Positions 63,006 through 64,000 of a stretch of 64,000 nt of DNA are shown piece after piece. The translations under genes and the position numbers were made by a program. Every line of letters starts with the position of its first letter. The first letter of the stretch is position 1. Below the pieces are notes generated by a model. It saw only the letters and a program-made list of their open reading frames with translations, made no database searches and was not told where the DNA came from. The DNA is from Neobacillus sp. YX16 (lineage in GTDB: Bacteria; Bacillota; Bacilli; Bacillales; Cytobacillaceae). The stretch is from contig NZ_CP126115.1 in assembly GCF_030123505.1 (NCBI RefSeq), positions 2,618,001 to 2,682,000 on the forward strand. Reading direction: 5' to 3'.

Positions 63006-63683
63006 TTAACAGATTTTTTGAATCAGTTGGATTGAATTATTTTTTGGTGAATTAACTAAAGGACTCACTTCATAGGCTTCCATTAAACTATGCTCAAGTG
63101 GTTTAAGTAAGTGATGAAGCTTATTAGTCTCTGATATAGAAGGGTCTAGCCAAAATTTTTCATCTTCAGGTTTTAAGATTATAGGCATCCGGTCATGGAT
63201 GTCTTGAACCAGCTTGTTCGGACTCGTGGTGATCACCGAACAAGAATAAATTGATTTTCCTTCGGGGGATTTCCAATTCTCCCAGAGACCAGCCATTGCA
63301 AATAATTCATTTGATTTCAGCTTAATTCTCATCGGAATTTTGGTCTTACTATCAACCTTTTTCCATTCATAAAAACTATCGGCCACAATCAAACAGCGTT
63401 TTTTCTTATAGGCATTACGAAAGCTTGGTCTATCAGATAAAGTCTCGGCACGTGCATTAATCATTTTATAACCAATTGACATATCCTTCGCCCAGGGCGG
63501 AATTAACCCCCAACGTAAAAACCCCATCTTATTATGCGATCCATTATTAATCACCGCTAACACCGATTGCGAAGGAGCCACATTATAACTAGGCAAATAC
63601 TCCTCCTCCTGCAGAAAAAACTCCACATCAAACCGATCAATCAACTGATCAACCGTAGCCGTCAACGTAAATCGTCCACACAT
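63006..63683 (-). CDS. SOS response-associated peptidase (SRAP, YedK/HMCES family)
   Basis: A 225-residue protein that crosslinks to abasic sites in single-stranded DNA and shields them. The catalytic Cys follows the start Met (MCGRFTLTATVDQLIDRFDV) and must be N-terminal, so ATG 63683 is chosen over the TTG two codons upstream. Other active-site motifs: YNVAPSQSVLAV, RWGLIPPWAKD, NARAET, DSFYEWKK and HDRMPIIL. AAAGGGGG lies eight bases before the ATG. Confidence 0.95.
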   Translation of the reverse strand: MCGRFTLTATVDQLIDRFDVEFFLQEEEYLPSYNVAPSQSVLAVINNGSHNKMGFLRWGLIPPWAKDMSIGYKMINARAETLSDRPSFRNAYKKKRCLIVADSFYEWKKVDSKTKIPMRIKLKSNELFAMAGLWENWKSPEGKSIYSCSVITTSPNKLVQDIHDRMPIILKPEDEKFWLDPSISETNKLHHLLKPLEHSLMEAYEVSPLVNSPKNNSIQLIQKIC

Positions 63684-63705
63684 TTTCAAAACCCCCTTTG
63701 GTGCC

Positions 63706-63734
63706 TGTCACCGAAGTGACAACGTAGTTGTCAC
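63706..63734. repeat. Two overlapping small palindromes upstream of the SRAP gene
   Basis: TGTCAC-CGAA-GTGACA (63706-63721) and GTGACAAC-GTA-GTTGTCAC (63716-63734) share an arm, so only one can form at a time. They lie 23-51 bases upstream of the SRAP start codon. They may be an operator or a small repeat; not a known LexA (DinR) box by eye. Confidence 0.5.
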
Positions 63735-63855
63735 CATTTATACATTGTATCACCAATTATACATCGAATTATATAGTGTAATGTATAAAATGGAAATTAT
63801 AGGCGAATAATGTTTAAGGTTTTTACTATGAATATCAACATGAAAGAGGTTACGT

Positions 63856-64000
63856 ATGAGAATTTGGTTTAATAGGTGGTTTACGACGGTTACGCATTTT
63901 ATGGAGTTGATTCGTGGGAATGAGGAGGGACGCCGGTTTGAGATTTTCGGCACTCATTCGAATAAGGACGCTCTCTATTTACAGTATTGTGATTATGCCT
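63856..64000 (+). CDS. N-terminal part of an ATP-grasp-type protein (partial)
   Basis: ATG 63856 after GAGGT opens a frame to the window end: MRIWFNRWFTTVTHFMELIR, GNEEGRRFEIFGTHSNKDAL, YLQYCDYA. The beginning recalls carbamoyl-phosphate-synthase-like ATP-grasp proteins of Bacillus, whose first strand and loop have this form. Only 48 codons are visible, so the assignment is tentative. Confidence 0.55.
   Translation, partial: MRIWFNRWFTTVTHFMELIRGNEEGRRFEIFGTHSNKDALYLQYCDYA

Noticed and set aside
1..64000. CRISPR arrays, tRNA/rRNA genes, transposases, integrases, prophage genes
   Set aside because: No spaced direct repeats, no tRNA/rRNA signatures and no recombinase-like translations were seen in any frame.

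Overview
The window looks like the chromosome of a low-GC, Gram-positive, spore-forming Bacillaceae (Bacillus/Neobacillus-like). Reasons: flagellar genes of Bacillus type, TAAA-N16-CCGATA sigma-D promoters, a spore-coat transglutaminase (Tgl), a Bacillus-type Mn-dependent pyrophosphatase, strong Shine-Dalgarno sites and frequent TTG/GTG starts. I see no tRNA, rRNA, CRISPR array, transposase or prophage.

Layout. 1-10.7 kb: chemotaxis signalling, with the tail of one chemoreceptor, three complete long receptors of one paralogous family, cheA and two cheW genes. 10.9-24.2 kb: rod, cap and filament genes (yaaR-like, flhO, flhP, fliD, a tandem-domain csrA, hag, flaG, yviE-like, flgM, flgN, flgK, flgL, a motI-like PilZ gene, a Myb/SANT-like gene, fliS, fliT). 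Many have their own sigma-D promoter. 24.5-41.9 kb: a long same-strand basal-body and export operon (an unknown small gene, a FlgJ-like glucosaminidase, flgB-flgC-fliE-fliF-fliG-fliH-fliI-fliJ-ylxF-fliO-fliP-fliQ-fliR-flhB-flhA-flhF-flhG, a small membrane protein, sigD). The block usual in Bacillus between ylxF and fliO (fliK, flgD, flgE, fliL, fliM, fliY, cheY) is absent here. 42-44 kb: a GADEF-EAL protein with its own sigma-D promoter. 44-47 kb: ppaC and a MerR/CNNM pair. 47-56 kb: a CopD-like membrane protein, a very large three-unit multicopper oxidase, a secreted Ig/PKD-type protein, a small membrane protein and tgl. 56.5-64 kb: two small antisense-strand genes, a TetR regulator with palindromic operators, a small alarmone synthetase, a CsoR-like repressor, a PhoD-like phosphatase broken by a 5-bp duplication, a flavodoxin-domain protein, a SRAP peptidase and the start of an ATP-grasp protein.

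How the genes fit together. SigD, at the end of the basal-body operon, should read the sigma-D promoters of the late genes; FlgM opposes it. The csrA-hag region is the most unusual part. Three tandem sigma-D promoters drive a CsrA made of two fused CsrA domains in which only one RNA-binding face keeps its key residues. Flagellin follows, and its C-terminal codons are interrupted by a 352-nt, ORF-less group I intron. Spliced and unspliced messages would both encode a proper flagellin C-terminus, of slightly different length. FliW, the usual CsrA antagonist, is not in the window. The EAL protein and the PilZ protein supply a c-di-GMP layer.
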